A program made the translations under genes and the position numbers. This document shows, in pieces, positions 43,938-52,461 of a stretch of DNA of 64,000 nucleotides. Below the pieces are notes generated by a model. It was not told where the DNA came from. It made no database searches and saw only the letters and a program-made list of their open reading frames with translations. Origin of the DNA: Saprospiraceae bacterium (GTDB taxonomy: Bacteria > Bacteroidota > Bacteroidia > Chitinophagales > Saprospiraceae); assembly GCA_019187225.1 (NCBI GenBank), contig JABAQQ010000027.1:69766-133765 (forward strand), given 5' to 3'. Numbering within the stretch: the stretch's first letter is position 1; each line of letters opens with the position of its first letter.

Positions 43938-44039
43938 TTTGTGCAGAGTGTTTAATTTGGCAGGGAAAAGAGGGGATTTTACAGAACCCGAAGGTAGGAG
44001 AATTTTCTTTGCCGCAACCAACTTTAACAAACTTTGAAA

Positions 44040-44678
44040 ATGAACCTGCGCTGGCGTATCGCCCAATATTTTGAAATCCGCTGGTGGCAGCGCTACCTCG
44101 GCCCGCGCGAAAAAACAGAATACCTGTCCTGGAAACGCCGTTACTGGAGTGATTTTCTGCAGCAATGCGATGTCCGTATACCGCACGACGCCGGCATACT
44201 CGATGCAGGTTGCGGCCCGGCCGGTATCTTTATCACACTCGAACACCAGAGGGTGGATGCACTCGATCCGCTGCTTTGCCGTTATGAAAAAACACTCCCA
44301 CATTTCCGGCGCAGCGATTATCCGCATGTTCGTTTTTTCGATACGCCGCTGGAGCATTTTTTTCCGGAAAAACAATATGATTTCGTGTTTTGCCTCAACG
44401 CCATCAACCACGTGGCTGATCTACCGGGTTGTTTCGACCGGCTGACTGCGTTGACGAAGCCGGGCGGCATATTGGCGCTATCGGTGGATGTGCACCGTTT
44501 TTCGCAGATGAAAAGTGTTTTCCGGCTCGTTCCTGCCGATATTTTGCATCCGCATCAACACGGTCTGGAAGAATACCGGGCTATGCTGGCCGGACGCAGC
44601 ATGCGGATAGCGAAAGAAATACTGATAAGGAAAGGGGGGATTTTCAACTACTACCTGCTTTTGGCCGAAAAAGCATAA
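44040..44678 (+). CDS. Class I SAM-dependent methyltransferase
   Basis: The start at 44040 is an ATG preceded by an A/T-rich leader; a longer frame from 44034 adds two codons. The 212-residue product has ILDAGCGPAGIF (motif I), DFVFCLNAINHV and GGILALSVDVHR, a typical small-molecule or lipid methyltransferase of the Methyltransf_11/25 type. The substrate is unknown. It is followed by a heptamer array and the small membrane gene. Confidence 0.75.
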   Translation: MNLRWRIAQYFEIRWWQRYLGPREKTEYLSWKRRYWSDFLQQCDVRIPHDAGILDAGCGPAGIFITLEHQRVDALDPLLCRYEKTLPHFRRSDYPHVRFFDTPLEHFFPEKQYDFVFCLNAINHVADLPGCFDRLTALTKPGGILALSVDVHRFSQMKSVFRLVPADILHPHQHGLEEYRAMLAGRSMRIAKEILIRKGGIFNYYLLLAEKA

Positions 44679-44693
44679 CCTTGCGCACTCGTT

Positions 44694-44760
44694 TCCAACC
44701 AACAACCAACAACCAACAACCAATAACGAATAACCAACAACCAACAACCAACAACCAACC
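44694..44760. repeat. Heptanucleotide array AACCAAC with variants, abutting a start codon
   Basis: About eight AACCAAC units with two degenerate ones (AATAACGAAT) end in ACC directly before the ATG at 44761, leaving no purine-rich ribosome-binding site. It is a third heptamer family, distinct from ACCGTCC and TTTCGGA. Confidence 0.85.
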
Positions 44761-45045
44761 ATGACTTTCTTCTGGATTCTCTGGGGCTTCGATGCCATCA
44801 TAGCCCTTGTGGTACTCTACTTTTTCTTCATAGGATTGGCCGACGGTTCGGTCTCATCGTTCAATATGGGTTTGTGGCTGATCCTTCTGGCGGTCGTGGC
44901 GGCTGTTTTGTTGGGCAGCCTTTGGTTGAAATCGCAGGAGTACACCGGGTGGGCAAAGGGTGTTTTGTGTATCCTCGCCGTGCCGGGTTTTTTGTACCTC
45001 CTTTTTCTTTTGATTGTGATAATTGGCAAGCCAAGGTGGAATTGA
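44761..45045 (+). CDS. Small membrane protein, unknown function
   Basis: The 94-residue product has three hydrophobic helices (WILWGFDAIIALVVLYFFFI, LWLILLAVVAAVLLGSLWL, VLCILAVPGFLYLLFLLIVI) and short polar loops. It should be an inner-membrane protein. It lies between the methyltransferase and the caspase-cluster and is close enough to the latter (about 160 bases) to be a possible upstream member; that is speculative. Translation starts straight after the AACCAAC array. Confidence 0.65.
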   Translation: MTFFWILWGFDAIIALVVLYFFFIGLADGSVSSFNMGLWLILLAVVAAVLLGSLWLKSQEYTGWAKGVLCILAVPGFLYLLFLLIVIIGKPRWN

Positions 45046-45202
45046 GCGTTATTTCCTGCACAAATGGTACAACAATACGGGCCGCCGACGAAAAACCTGC
45101 GCAGCCTAAAATTTACCCGACAATATTTCTTAATAATTGGTAAGTTTAAAACAATGCACTTACCTTGTCGGCTGCATTTTCAACAACAAAAACCACCGCT
45201 CA

Positions 45203-47158
45203 ATGCATCCCCGAACCATTTTATTCGTCGCGGTATGTTTGCTTTTTCAAACTGCCGTCGCTCAAACACCCGCCAAAATTGCCCTGCTCACCGGCGTCGG
45301 CCAATACCCGGAACACTCCGGGTGGCAGCCCCTGCATTCGGCCAACGATGTGGAGCTCCTGCGCAACACCTTGATCCAACAGGGTTTTCCCGCTGACAAC
45401 ATCTTTACTTTAACGGAAGCATCCGCCACCCGGCAGGCGATTCTGACCGCCATCCGCGAGCAACTCATCGCCCGCGCCCAACCCGGCGGCACGGCGGTTT
45501 TCCATTTCTCCGGCCACGGTCAACAGGTGCAGGACGACAACGGCGACGAAGTGGACGGTTTCGACGAAGCCGTTGTGCCATACGATGCGCTCCGCGATTA
45601 CCAAACCGGCGCCTACACTGGCCAAAACCACATCCGCGACGAAGAGCTGGGCGCCCTGCTGGCTGAATTGCGGCGCAAACTCGGCCCCACCGGCCACCTG
45701 ATGGTGCTCGTGGACGCCTGCCACTCCGGCACCGGTACCCGCGGCATTGCTGTCGCGCGCGGCACCGACATCCTCATGGCCGACCCCGCCTACATCCACA
45801 CAAATACCAAAAGAGGACAGGATATCAATGAGCTGGGCGGCGAAGCCAGCGGCAGCGCCGCCAACCTCGCCCCGATGGTTTCGTTGTTCAGTTCCAGCCC
45901 GCAGGAATTGAGTTTCGAATACAACGACGACAAAGGCCGGCATTACGGCCTGATGTGTTATGCCTTCAGCAAAGCGCTGACTCAAATGCCGCGCGAAGCG
46001 ACCTACCGCGCGCTGATGGACAGGATCAAAAACGAGGTCAATTATTACGTCCGCCGCCAAACGCCGCAAGCCGAAGGCGAACTCGACCAAAATATCCTCG
46101 GCGGAAAATTTCTGGGACGGGCGACCTATTACAAAGTCCGCGACCGCATTGCGCCTGATCTGGTGCTGCTCGACGCCGGGCAGTTGCAGGGGTTGCAGGA
46201 TTCCACCGTCGTGGTCTTTTATTCCCTCGACACCCGCGACACCCTGGGAAAACCTCCGCTTGCCACAGGTATCGTCGAAAGCGCCAAACCGCTCGATTGC
46301 GACGTGCGCCTCGACCGGCCGCTCAGCCGCGAACAAATGAAAAACGCCTGGGTGTTCGTCCGCCGGCAACACTACGGCGATCTGCGCCTGCGGCTGCAAC
46401 TGGCGTTGCCCGACGGGCCGCTGCGCGAAGGGATGCTCGAATTTGCCCGCGAGCGGCCTTATATAGAACTCGTTGACAACCGGCCCGACCTGCTTCTGGA
46501 GACGACCGGCAACAAGGCACAACTGTTGCAGCGCGACGAAACCGTGCTGTACCGTCAGTCCGCTCCCGCCGACCCCGTCCGCAAAACCATAGGCGAACTC
46601 CGGAAAGCCATCGGCGATTACCTGCGCGCCGAGTTCCTTCGTATAGTGGAGGCAAGAAGCGACGGCATCGAGGCAGAAATAGTGATCTGGTATCCATACG
46701 ATTCCATCCGGCAAGTCCACCTTTCGCAAATTGATACCGGCAAGAAGATCAATATCACGGTGCGCAACACCGGCTCCAAACCTTTCTACTACAACGTTTT
46801 GGATATCCAACCAGATAACCGGATCAACGTCGTCATGCCGCGCGGCAACAGCCCTGCAGCAGAATATTACCTGCCACCGGGAAAATCTTTCACTTCCGAG
46901 GGTCATGGCGTCAGCCCGCCTCTGGGCCGCGAAGTGTTGAAGATCATCGCCACGCAGGAGCCGGTGGACCTCGCCAACCTGATCGCCACCAACGGCGCAA
47001 GCCTGCGTGGACGCGAGCGCCAGGCCAATCCGCTCGAGAAACTACTCGCAATTTACAGTTTTCCCGACAACGCTACACGCGGGACCGTTCCCGCTGCCTC
47101 CGCGCCCATCGGCGCGGGATTGATCGGGACGGTTGTGGTGGAGATCGTGGGAAAGTGA
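45203..47158 (+). CDS. Secreted caspase-family (metacaspase-like) protease with DUF4384-like C terminus
   Basis: The ATG at 45203 gives a signal peptide (MHPRTILFVAVCLLFQTAVAQ) and a 651-residue product. The caspase domain (about residues 24-280) has the dyad His105 in FHFSGHGQQV and Cys173 in VDACHSGTG, with the acidic DEVDGFDEAVVPYD loop typical of metacaspases with basic P1 preference. The remainder includes a DUF4384-like beta domain (INITVRNTGSKPFYYNVLDI). It should act in the periplasm or outside. It opens a five-gene co-oriented cluster with CHAT protease, sigma, anti-sigma-like and gluzincin genes. Confidence 0.88.
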   Translation: MHPRTILFVAVCLLFQTAVAQTPAKIALLTGVGQYPEHSGWQPLHSANDVELLRNTLIQQGFPADNIFTLTEASATRQAILTAIREQLIARAQPGGTAVFHFSGHGQQVQDDNGDEVDGFDEAVVPYDALRDYQTGAYTGQNHIRDEELGALLAELRRKLGPTGHLMVLVDACHSGTGTRGIAVARGTDILMADPAYIHTNTKRGQDINELGGEASGSAANLAPMVSLFSSSPQELSFEYNDDKGRHYGLMCYAFSKALTQMPREATYRALMDRIKNEVNYYVRRQTPQAEGELDQNILGGKFLGRATYYKVRDRIAPDLVLLDAGQLQGLQDSTVVVFYSLDTRDTLGKPPLATGIVESAKPLDCDVRLDRPLSREQMKNAWVFVRRQHYGDLRLRLQLALPDGPLREGMLEFARERPYIELVDNRPDLLLETTGNKAQLLQRDETVLYRQSAPADPVRKTIGELRKAIGDYLRAEFLRIVEARSDGIEAEIVIWYPYDSIRQVHLSQIDTGKKINITVRNTGSKPFYYNVLDIQPDNRINVVMPRGNSPAAEYYLPPGKSFTSEGHGVSPPLGREVLKIIATQEPVDLANLIATNGASLRGRERQANPLEKLLAIYSFPDNATRGTVPAASAPIGAGLIGTVVVEIVGK

Positions 47159-47266
47159 GACGCACTTCGTTCAACAATTCGCTTCAGACGGATAATATTT
47201 TAACATCAGATCAATAACGGTCCGGTGTGCGCTATTTTCATTTTACCCATAAATTCAAATCCAACC

Positions 47267-50200
47267 ATGAAAAAAATCTTCTCCTTCGTAGTATTCGCTC
47301 AGTTCGCGCTGTGCAGTTTTGGCCAGAATATGGATTCGCTGGCGGTGGTGCGGGAGGTGGATAGTTTGATACAGGTGTCGCGCACCCTCACGGAGCAACG
47401 GGAATTTGAAAAGGCTCTGACTGTTAATGAATCTGCCGAAAAACTTGCGCTCGAAAAACTAGGCCGGGAGTCGGCGGCATACGGGAACTGCTGTTTCAAC
47501 CGGGGTAGGGTGCATGATGTTAAAATTAGCTTTGCCGAAGCGGAAAAAGGGTATCTCGAATCCATGTCCATCTTTGAAAAAGCAGTGGGTAAAGAGCATT
47601 CAAGTTATGTGAACAGCCTGTTTAATCTGGCGATTGTATACGACCGCATGGGTCAATATGCGAAGGCCATTTCGCTCTTGACCGAGGTAAATTCCATTCG
47701 TGAAAAAACCCTGGGCAAAGAACATCCCGACTATGCGAATGGCCTGAACAGTCTGGCGATTCTGTATATCCGTACGAATCAATATGAAAAAGCCGAAGCG
47801 CACTTTCTTGAATCCAGAAACATCCGGGAAAAAACACTGGGTAAGGAGCATCCGCTGTATGCGGCCAGCCTGAACAACCTTGCCCGGCTGTATACCAGGA
47901 TAGGTCAGTATGAAAAAGCCGAGCCACTTTATTTAGAATCCAAAGCCATCCGTGAAAAAACCTTGGGCAAAGAGCACTCCGACTATGCATTAAGCTTGTA
48001 TAATCTGGCGAATTTGTACAGAAATATGGGGCAATATGAAAAGGCCGAACCTCTTTTACTCGAATCCAAAGCCATTCTGGAAAAAAAATTGGGCAAAGAA
48101 CACCCCGATTACGCAGGGAATCTTAACAGTCTGGCGGGTTTCTATAAAGAAATGGGTCAATATGAAAGGGCCGAACCGCTTTATCTCGAATCCAAAGCCA
48201 TCCGGCAAAAAGTGCTGGGCAAAGATCACCCCGAATATGCGAGGAGCCTTATCAATATGGCAGATATGTACAAGGACATGGGGCAATACGAAAAGGCCGA
48301 ACCGCTCTTCCTCGAGTCTAAATCCATCCTGGGGAAAGCGCTGGGCACCAAACACTCCGACTATGCATGGAACATCTTCAACCTGGCGATTTTGTACCAC
48401 GAAATGGGTCAATATGAAAAAGCCGAGCCGCTTTACCTCGAATCCATGGCCATCCGTGAAACAATCTTAGGTAAAGAACATCCGGATTATGCCTGGGGGC
48501 TTAACAGCCTGGCTATTTTTTACCGGGACATAGGTAATTATGAGAAAGCAGAACTCCTTCTGCTCGAATCCAAGGGGATTCTGGAAAAAAAATTGAGTAA
48601 AGAAAATCCGGATTATGCACTCAGCCTGAACAACCTGGCTACTTTTTACAGAGACAGAGGTCAATATGAAAAAGCCGAACCGCTTTACCTCGAATCCATA
48701 AGAATACGGGAAAAAATTTTGGGTAAGGAACACCCCGATTATACGCAAAGCCTGAACAACCTGGCCGGTTTGTACTGGAGTATGGGTAACTACGAAAAAG
48801 CCGAGCCGCTCCAACTCGAATCCGTAGCCATCCGGGAGAAAATATTGGGCAAGGAACATCCCAATTATGCCAACAGCCTGAGCAATTTGGCAGGTTTGTA
48901 TCATGAATTGGGCCAGTATGAAAAGGCCGAACATCTCTTCCTCGAGTCAAAAGCGATCCGGGAAAAAATACTCGGCAAGGAACACCCCAGTTATTCAGTT
49001 AGCCTGAACAACCTCGCTAGTTTGTATTACGGCATGGGCCGGTACGAAAAGGCTGAACCGATGTTTGTTGAATTGGCCCAATCAGATCAGGCGCAGGTAT
49101 CTAAAGCCCTGCACCACCTTTCCGGGCAGGAACTGGGTATCTACCTGAAACTTTTTTCGCGAAAGCAAGACCAAATTCTGTCTTTTGCCCGGCAGCACAC
49201 GACGAACGAAACGGAGCAAATTTGCTACAACAACAGCCTGTTTTACAAAGGTTTTCTGCTCCATGCCGCCAACCGGCTCAAGCGCCTTACAGGGGGCGAT
49301 TCCGCCACCGCCGAAAAGTACGATCTACTCAGATCCTGTGGGCGCCGTCTTGCAGCGGAGTACGCCAAACCTATCGCCGAACGAAAGGGCGTGGAAGAAT
49401 TGGAAACCCGGATCAACGACCTGGAAAAAGATCTTGCCCGCACAGGATCGGGCTATGCAGAGGCAGTAAAACAAGTCAACTGGCAGGAGGTACAGCGCAA
49501 CCTGAAACCCAACGAGGCCGCAATCGAGTTCGTCCATTATAAATATACTAAAACCAAGCCCACAGACTCCATTTTCTATGTGGCTCTCCTCCTCCGCTCC
49601 GGATGGTCCCACCCCCAATTGGTCGGGCTTTTTGAAGAAAAATCTGTCCAATCCCTGTTCAACACCGTCAATACCAATGCTGCCGCCGAACAACTTTATA
49701 CCGCTCGCGGTGACAAAAAACGAGACCAGTCAGAAAAAAGCGAAGGCATCGTCGTCGGTATCGGCGAATCCGCCGGCCTCTATCAACTCATCTGGCAACC
49801 GCTCGACAGCCTGCTGCAAGGCGTGAAAACCGTTTATTTCTCTCCCTCCGGCCTGTTCCACCGGCTCAATCTCGCCGCCATCCTCATTCCCGGCAGTGGC
49901 CAAGTCATTGGCGACCGGTACAAACTGGTGCAGCTGGGTAGCACGAGACAACTGGTCAGTGGCAGTAGCAGTGGCCGTAGCACCCGAACCGCTGTCTTGT
50001 TCGGCGGTCTCCGCTATAATGCACAAACTGCTACTGCTCCTCCCGATACTGCCACTGCCGGAATCGCCTCTCTTCGCCGCTCCCTTGGCGTGCGTGGAAG
50101 CGACAACTGGAATTATCTGCCCGGGACAGAAAAGGAAGTCTTGAATATATCCAAAACGCTTACAAAATCAGGCTATTCCGTTCAATCTTTTGCCGGCCAT

Positions 50201-50782
50201 GACGGTACAGAATCCGCTTTTAAATCCTTGGGAACCAATAACACGTCGTCACCCGCCGTGCTCCACCTCGCCACCCATGGATTCTTTTTCCCCGATCCGA
50301 AAGACACAATCCGCAATCCACAATCCGAAATCCGAAATGAAGCCTCCGTTTTCAAAATATCAGACAACCCCCTCATGCGCTCCGGCCTGATCCTCGCCGG
50401 CGCCAACCGCGCCTGGGCCGGCGGCAAAACGCCCGAAGGCCAGGAAGACGGCATCCTCACTGCCTACGAGATCAGCCAGATGAACCTCTCGAACACCGAA
50501 CTGGTGGTGCTTTCCGCCTGCGAAACCGGACTCGGCGATTTGGCGGGCAACGAAGGCGTTTATGGCCTCCAGCGCGCATTCAAGATCGCCGGCGCGCGAT
50601 ATCTCATCATGTCGCTCTGGCAGGTGCCGGATCAGGAGACTTCGGAGTTTATGGCCATCTTCTACAAAAATTGGCTGGAGGAGAAAAGAGAAATCCCGGA
50701 TGCGTTCCGGGCAGCGCAAAAGGAAATGCGGGAGCGGGGATTCGGCCCGCATCAGTGGGCTGGGTTTGTGTTGGTGGAGTAA
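47267..50782 (+). CDS. Secreted TPR-CHAT protease-like protein
   Basis: The ATG at 47267 yields a signal peptide (MKKIFSFVVFAQFALCSFGQ) and 1171 residues; a longer start at 47225 would bury it. About 13 TPR units of 42 residues (GQYEKAEPLYLESKAIREK repeated) fill residues 90-640. The C-terminal CHAT domain (about 800-1171) has the His in HLATHGFFF and the Cys in VVLSACETGLGD. CHAT is a caspase-clan peptidase; here it would be exported. An IRNPQSEIRNE insertion encoded by TCCGAAA heptamers lies at residue 1014, between the His and Cys motifs. A terminator follows. Confidence 0.88.
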   Translation: MKKIFSFVVFAQFALCSFGQNMDSLAVVREVDSLIQVSRTLTEQREFEKALTVNESAEKLALEKLGRESAAYGNCCFNRGRVHDVKISFAEAEKGYLESMSIFEKAVGKEHSSYVNSLFNLAIVYDRMGQYAKAISLLTEVNSIREKTLGKEHPDYANGLNSLAILYIRTNQYEKAEAHFLESRNIREKTLGKEHPLYAASLNNLARLYTRIGQYEKAEPLYLESKAIREKTLGKEHSDYALSLYNLANLYRNMGQYEKAEPLLLESKAILEKKLGKEHPDYAGNLNSLAGFYKEMGQYERAEPLYLESKAIRQKVLGKDHPEYARSLINMADMYKDMGQYEKAEPLFLESKSILGKALGTKHSDYAWNIFNLAILYHEMGQYEKAEPLYLESMAIRETILGKEHPDYAWGLNSLAIFYRDIGNYEKAELLLLESKGILEKKLSKENPDYALSLNNLATFYRDRGQYEKAEPLYLESIRIREKILGKEHPDYTQSLNNLAGLYWSMGNYEKAEPLQLESVAIREKILGKEHPNYANSLSNLAGLYHELGQYEKAEHLFLESKAIREKILGKEHPSYSVSLNNLASLYYGMGRYEKAEPMFVELAQSDQAQVSKALHHLSGQELGIYLKLFSRKQDQILSFARQHTTNETEQICYNNSLFYKGFLLHAANRLKRLTGGDSATAEKYDLLRSCGRRLAAEYAKPIAERKGVEELETRINDLEKDLARTGSGYAEAVKQVNWQEVQRNLKPNEAAIEFVHYKYTKTKPTDSIFYVALLLRSGWSHPQLVGLFEEKSVQSLFNTVNTNAAAEQLYTARGDKKRDQSEKSEGIVVGIGESAGLYQLIWQPLDSLLQGVKTVYFSPSGLFHRLNLAAILIPGSGQVIGDRYKLVQLGSTRQLVSGSSSGRSTRTAVLFGGLRYNAQTATAPPDTATAGIASLRRSLGVRGSDNWNYLPGTEKEVLNISKTLTKSGYSVQSFAGHDGTESAFKSLGTNNTSSPAVLHLATHGFFFPDPKDTIRNPQSEIRNEASVFKISDNPLMRSGLILAGANRAWAGGKTPEGQEDGILTAYEISQMNLSNTELVVLSACETGLGDLAGNEGVYGLQRAFKIAGARYLIMSLWQVPDQETSEFMAIFYKNWLEEKREIPDAFRAAQKEMRERGFGPHQWAGFVLVE
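47530..49080 (+). repeat. 126-bp coding tandem repeats (TPR array)
   Basis: About thirteen consecutive 126-bp units encode almost identical 42-residue TPR motifs, each ending near GKEHPDYAxSLxNLA. The DNA similarity between units is high enough that unequal recombination could change the copy number. Confidence 0.85.
50308..50335 (+). repeat. Heptanucleotide insert (AATCCGN x4) in the CHAT gene
   Basis: Four tandem AATCCGC/AATCCAC/AATCCGA units (the TCCGAAA family) code in frame for IRNPQSEIRNE. The same family lies in the leader at 18594-18614. Confidence 0.8.
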
Positions 50783-50906
50783 CCGCCCGCCTCAAATGGC
50801 AGATGAAAAAACATTTTCCCGAAAAATTTAAAAATTGACTGATAACATCTCCTCCAGGCCGCAATACATGGGTGAAGCATAACTTTAGTTTACCTGTGTT
50901 AGACCT

Positions 50907-50941
50907 GAAAAAGCCGCGACGAAACGTTGCGGCTTTTTTTC
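50907..50941 (+). terminator. Rho-independent terminator after the CHAT gene
   Basis: AAAAAGCCGC and GCGGCTTTTTTT pair around GACGAAACGTT, followed by a T run. It lies about 125 bases after the stop of the CHAT gene and before the sigma gene, so the sigma/anti-sigma/gluzincin set may have a separate promoter. Confidence 0.8.
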
Positions 50942-51001
50942 CGAAAAAAGTAACATTGCAGCCGATAACAATTCGTCACCGCCGCAATCAACAACCACAA
51001 C

Positions 51002-51592
51002 ATGGGTAAAACCTTCGACCTGACCCGCGAGCCCGAACTCTTCGAAGCCCTGCGAACCGAAACCCCCGCAGCTTTCGAACACGTTTACCGCCAGTACTAC
51101 CGGATGACCGCCGCCTACGTTACCCAGCACGGCGGCTCCGGCGACGATGCCCAGGATGTGTTTCAGGAAGCGCTCGTGGCGCTGGTCAAAAACCTCCGGA
51201 GACCCGATTTCGCCCTGCAGGCAAAACTCAGTACCTATCTCTACGCCGTAGCCCGGAAAATCTGGCTTTACCGGCGCAGAGGACAGACGGCTAATACGCC
51301 TATCGAAAACCAAACCATTGCGCAGCAAATCCCCGACCTGACGGACGACGTTCTGTCAGAAAAAACGACCCACGAACAAAAACACCTGCTCATGGCGCGC
51401 ATCTTCGAACAAATCGGCGCCGATTGCCGTGAACTGCTCCGCCGCTACTACTACGAGGACACAGCCCTCAAAGACATCGCCCAAATCATGGGCTTCACCG
51501 AAGCCTTCGTGCGGGTCAAGAAAAACCGTTGTATGAACGATTTCCGCGCCCGCGTCGCAGCAGATCCCGATTTTCAAACCCTTCAAAACTGA
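51002..51592 (+). CDS. ECF-type sigma-70 family RNA polymerase sigma factor
   Basis: The 196-residue product has sigma region 2 (FEHVYRQYYRMTAAYV ... GDDAQDVFQEALVALVKNL) and region 4 (CRELLRRYYYEDTALKDIAQIMGFTEAFVRVKKNRC), with nothing between, as in ECF factors. It should direct RNA polymerase to a small regulon. The gene following by 5 bases encodes a membrane protein with an anti-sigma-like N terminus, so the activity is probably controlled at the membrane. Confidence 0.9.
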   Translation: MGKTFDLTREPELFEALRTETPAAFEHVYRQYYRMTAAYVTQHGGSGDDAQDVFQEALVALVKNLRRPDFALQAKLSTYLYAVARKIWLYRRRGQTANTPIENQTIAQQIPDLTDDVLSEKTTHEQKHLLMARIFEQIGADCRELLRRYYYEDTALKDIAQIMGFTEAFVRVKKNRCMNDFRARVAADPDFQTLQN

Positions 51593-51597
51593 CCGCT

Positions 51598-52440
51598 ATG
51601 AAACAGGAATTCACACACACCGACCTCATGGACCGCTGCCTGCGCCGCGAACTCGACGCCGCCGAACAGGCTGATTTCGAACGCCGCCTGCGCGACGACC
51701 CGGCCTTCGCCGCCGAATGGGACGCCTTTCGGGACCTCGTGACGGCCATCGAAACGCACAGCGAGCAGGAACTCCGGAAAACCATTTTTCAGGTTCAAAA
51801 AAAACTTGAAACCGAACAATTTTTCTCCACCGAACAATCCAGACCCACCGTTATGAAAAACCAGACTTTCTTCCGAAAACTCATGGCCGCTGCCGCTGCC
51901 ATCGCGGTCCTCGCCGCAGCACTTTACCTGTATAACACCCGAACCACTACCCCTTCTTCCTCCGAATGGCTTGCCAAATTTGAGCAAACAGACAAAGAAC
52001 GACTGGGAAATATCCTCGACCGGCTGGAAGCCGCCGGTTTCGCCAACCCCGAACAGGGCCGCAACGACTCGCTGGCACAGGCCCTCCAACTGTACGAAAA
52101 AGGCGATTACGAAAAAGCCCGCATCGAACTCGTGCAATATTGCCGGATATATCCCGACGATAAGATCGCGCGCCATTACCTCGGCATGTCGCTGCTCCAG
52201 CAAAGCGAATACGCCAAAGCGGCTTCGCAACTGTCCACACTCGCCGGCGATCCCGAGTTCGAGTTGCGCCATGCCAACAAATGGTACCTCGCCCTGTGCT
52301 ATCTGCAATTCGGTACCCCCGAAGGCCGCAAGGATGCCCGCACCCTCCTGCAACAACTCGCCGACGATCCCGAATCGGGTTATTCCCGCGAGGCGAAAGC
52401 CTACCTGAAAGTTGTTTTCAGGGGCAAAGACAGTAAATAA
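51598..52440 (+). CDS. Membrane TPR protein with anti-sigma-like N terminus
   Basis: The 280-residue product (ATG at 51598) has an acidic helical cytoplasmic start (MDRCLRRELDAAEQADFERRL, residues 11-60) resembling anti-sigma domains lacking the zinc ligands, one membrane helix at residues 95-112 (MAAAAAIAVLAAALYLY) and periplasmic TPRs (ALQLYEKGDYEKARIELVQY, HYLGMSLLQQSEYAKAASQL). The anti-sigma role is inferred from position and topology. Periplasmic TPRs could be where the secreted proteases or their products are sensed. Confidence 0.75.
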   Translation: MKQEFTHTDLMDRCLRRELDAAEQADFERRLRDDPAFAAEWDAFRDLVTAIETHSEQELRKTIFQVQKKLETEQFFSTEQSRPTVMKNQTFFRKLMAAAAAIAVLAAALYLYNTRTTTPSSSEWLAKFEQTDKERLGNILDRLEAAGFANPEQGRNDSLAQALQLYEKGDYEKARIELVQYCRIYPDDKIARHYLGMSLLQQSEYAKAASQLSTLAGDPEFELRHANKWYLALCYLQFGTPEGRKDARTLLQQLADDPESGYSREAKAYLKVVFRGKDSK

Positions 52441-52461
52441 CCATTCCAACCCGTTGCCAAT

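Noticed and set aside
45410-46906. 498-codon frame opposite the caspase gene
   Set aside because: Lacks motifs and overlaps the intact His/Cys caspase gene.
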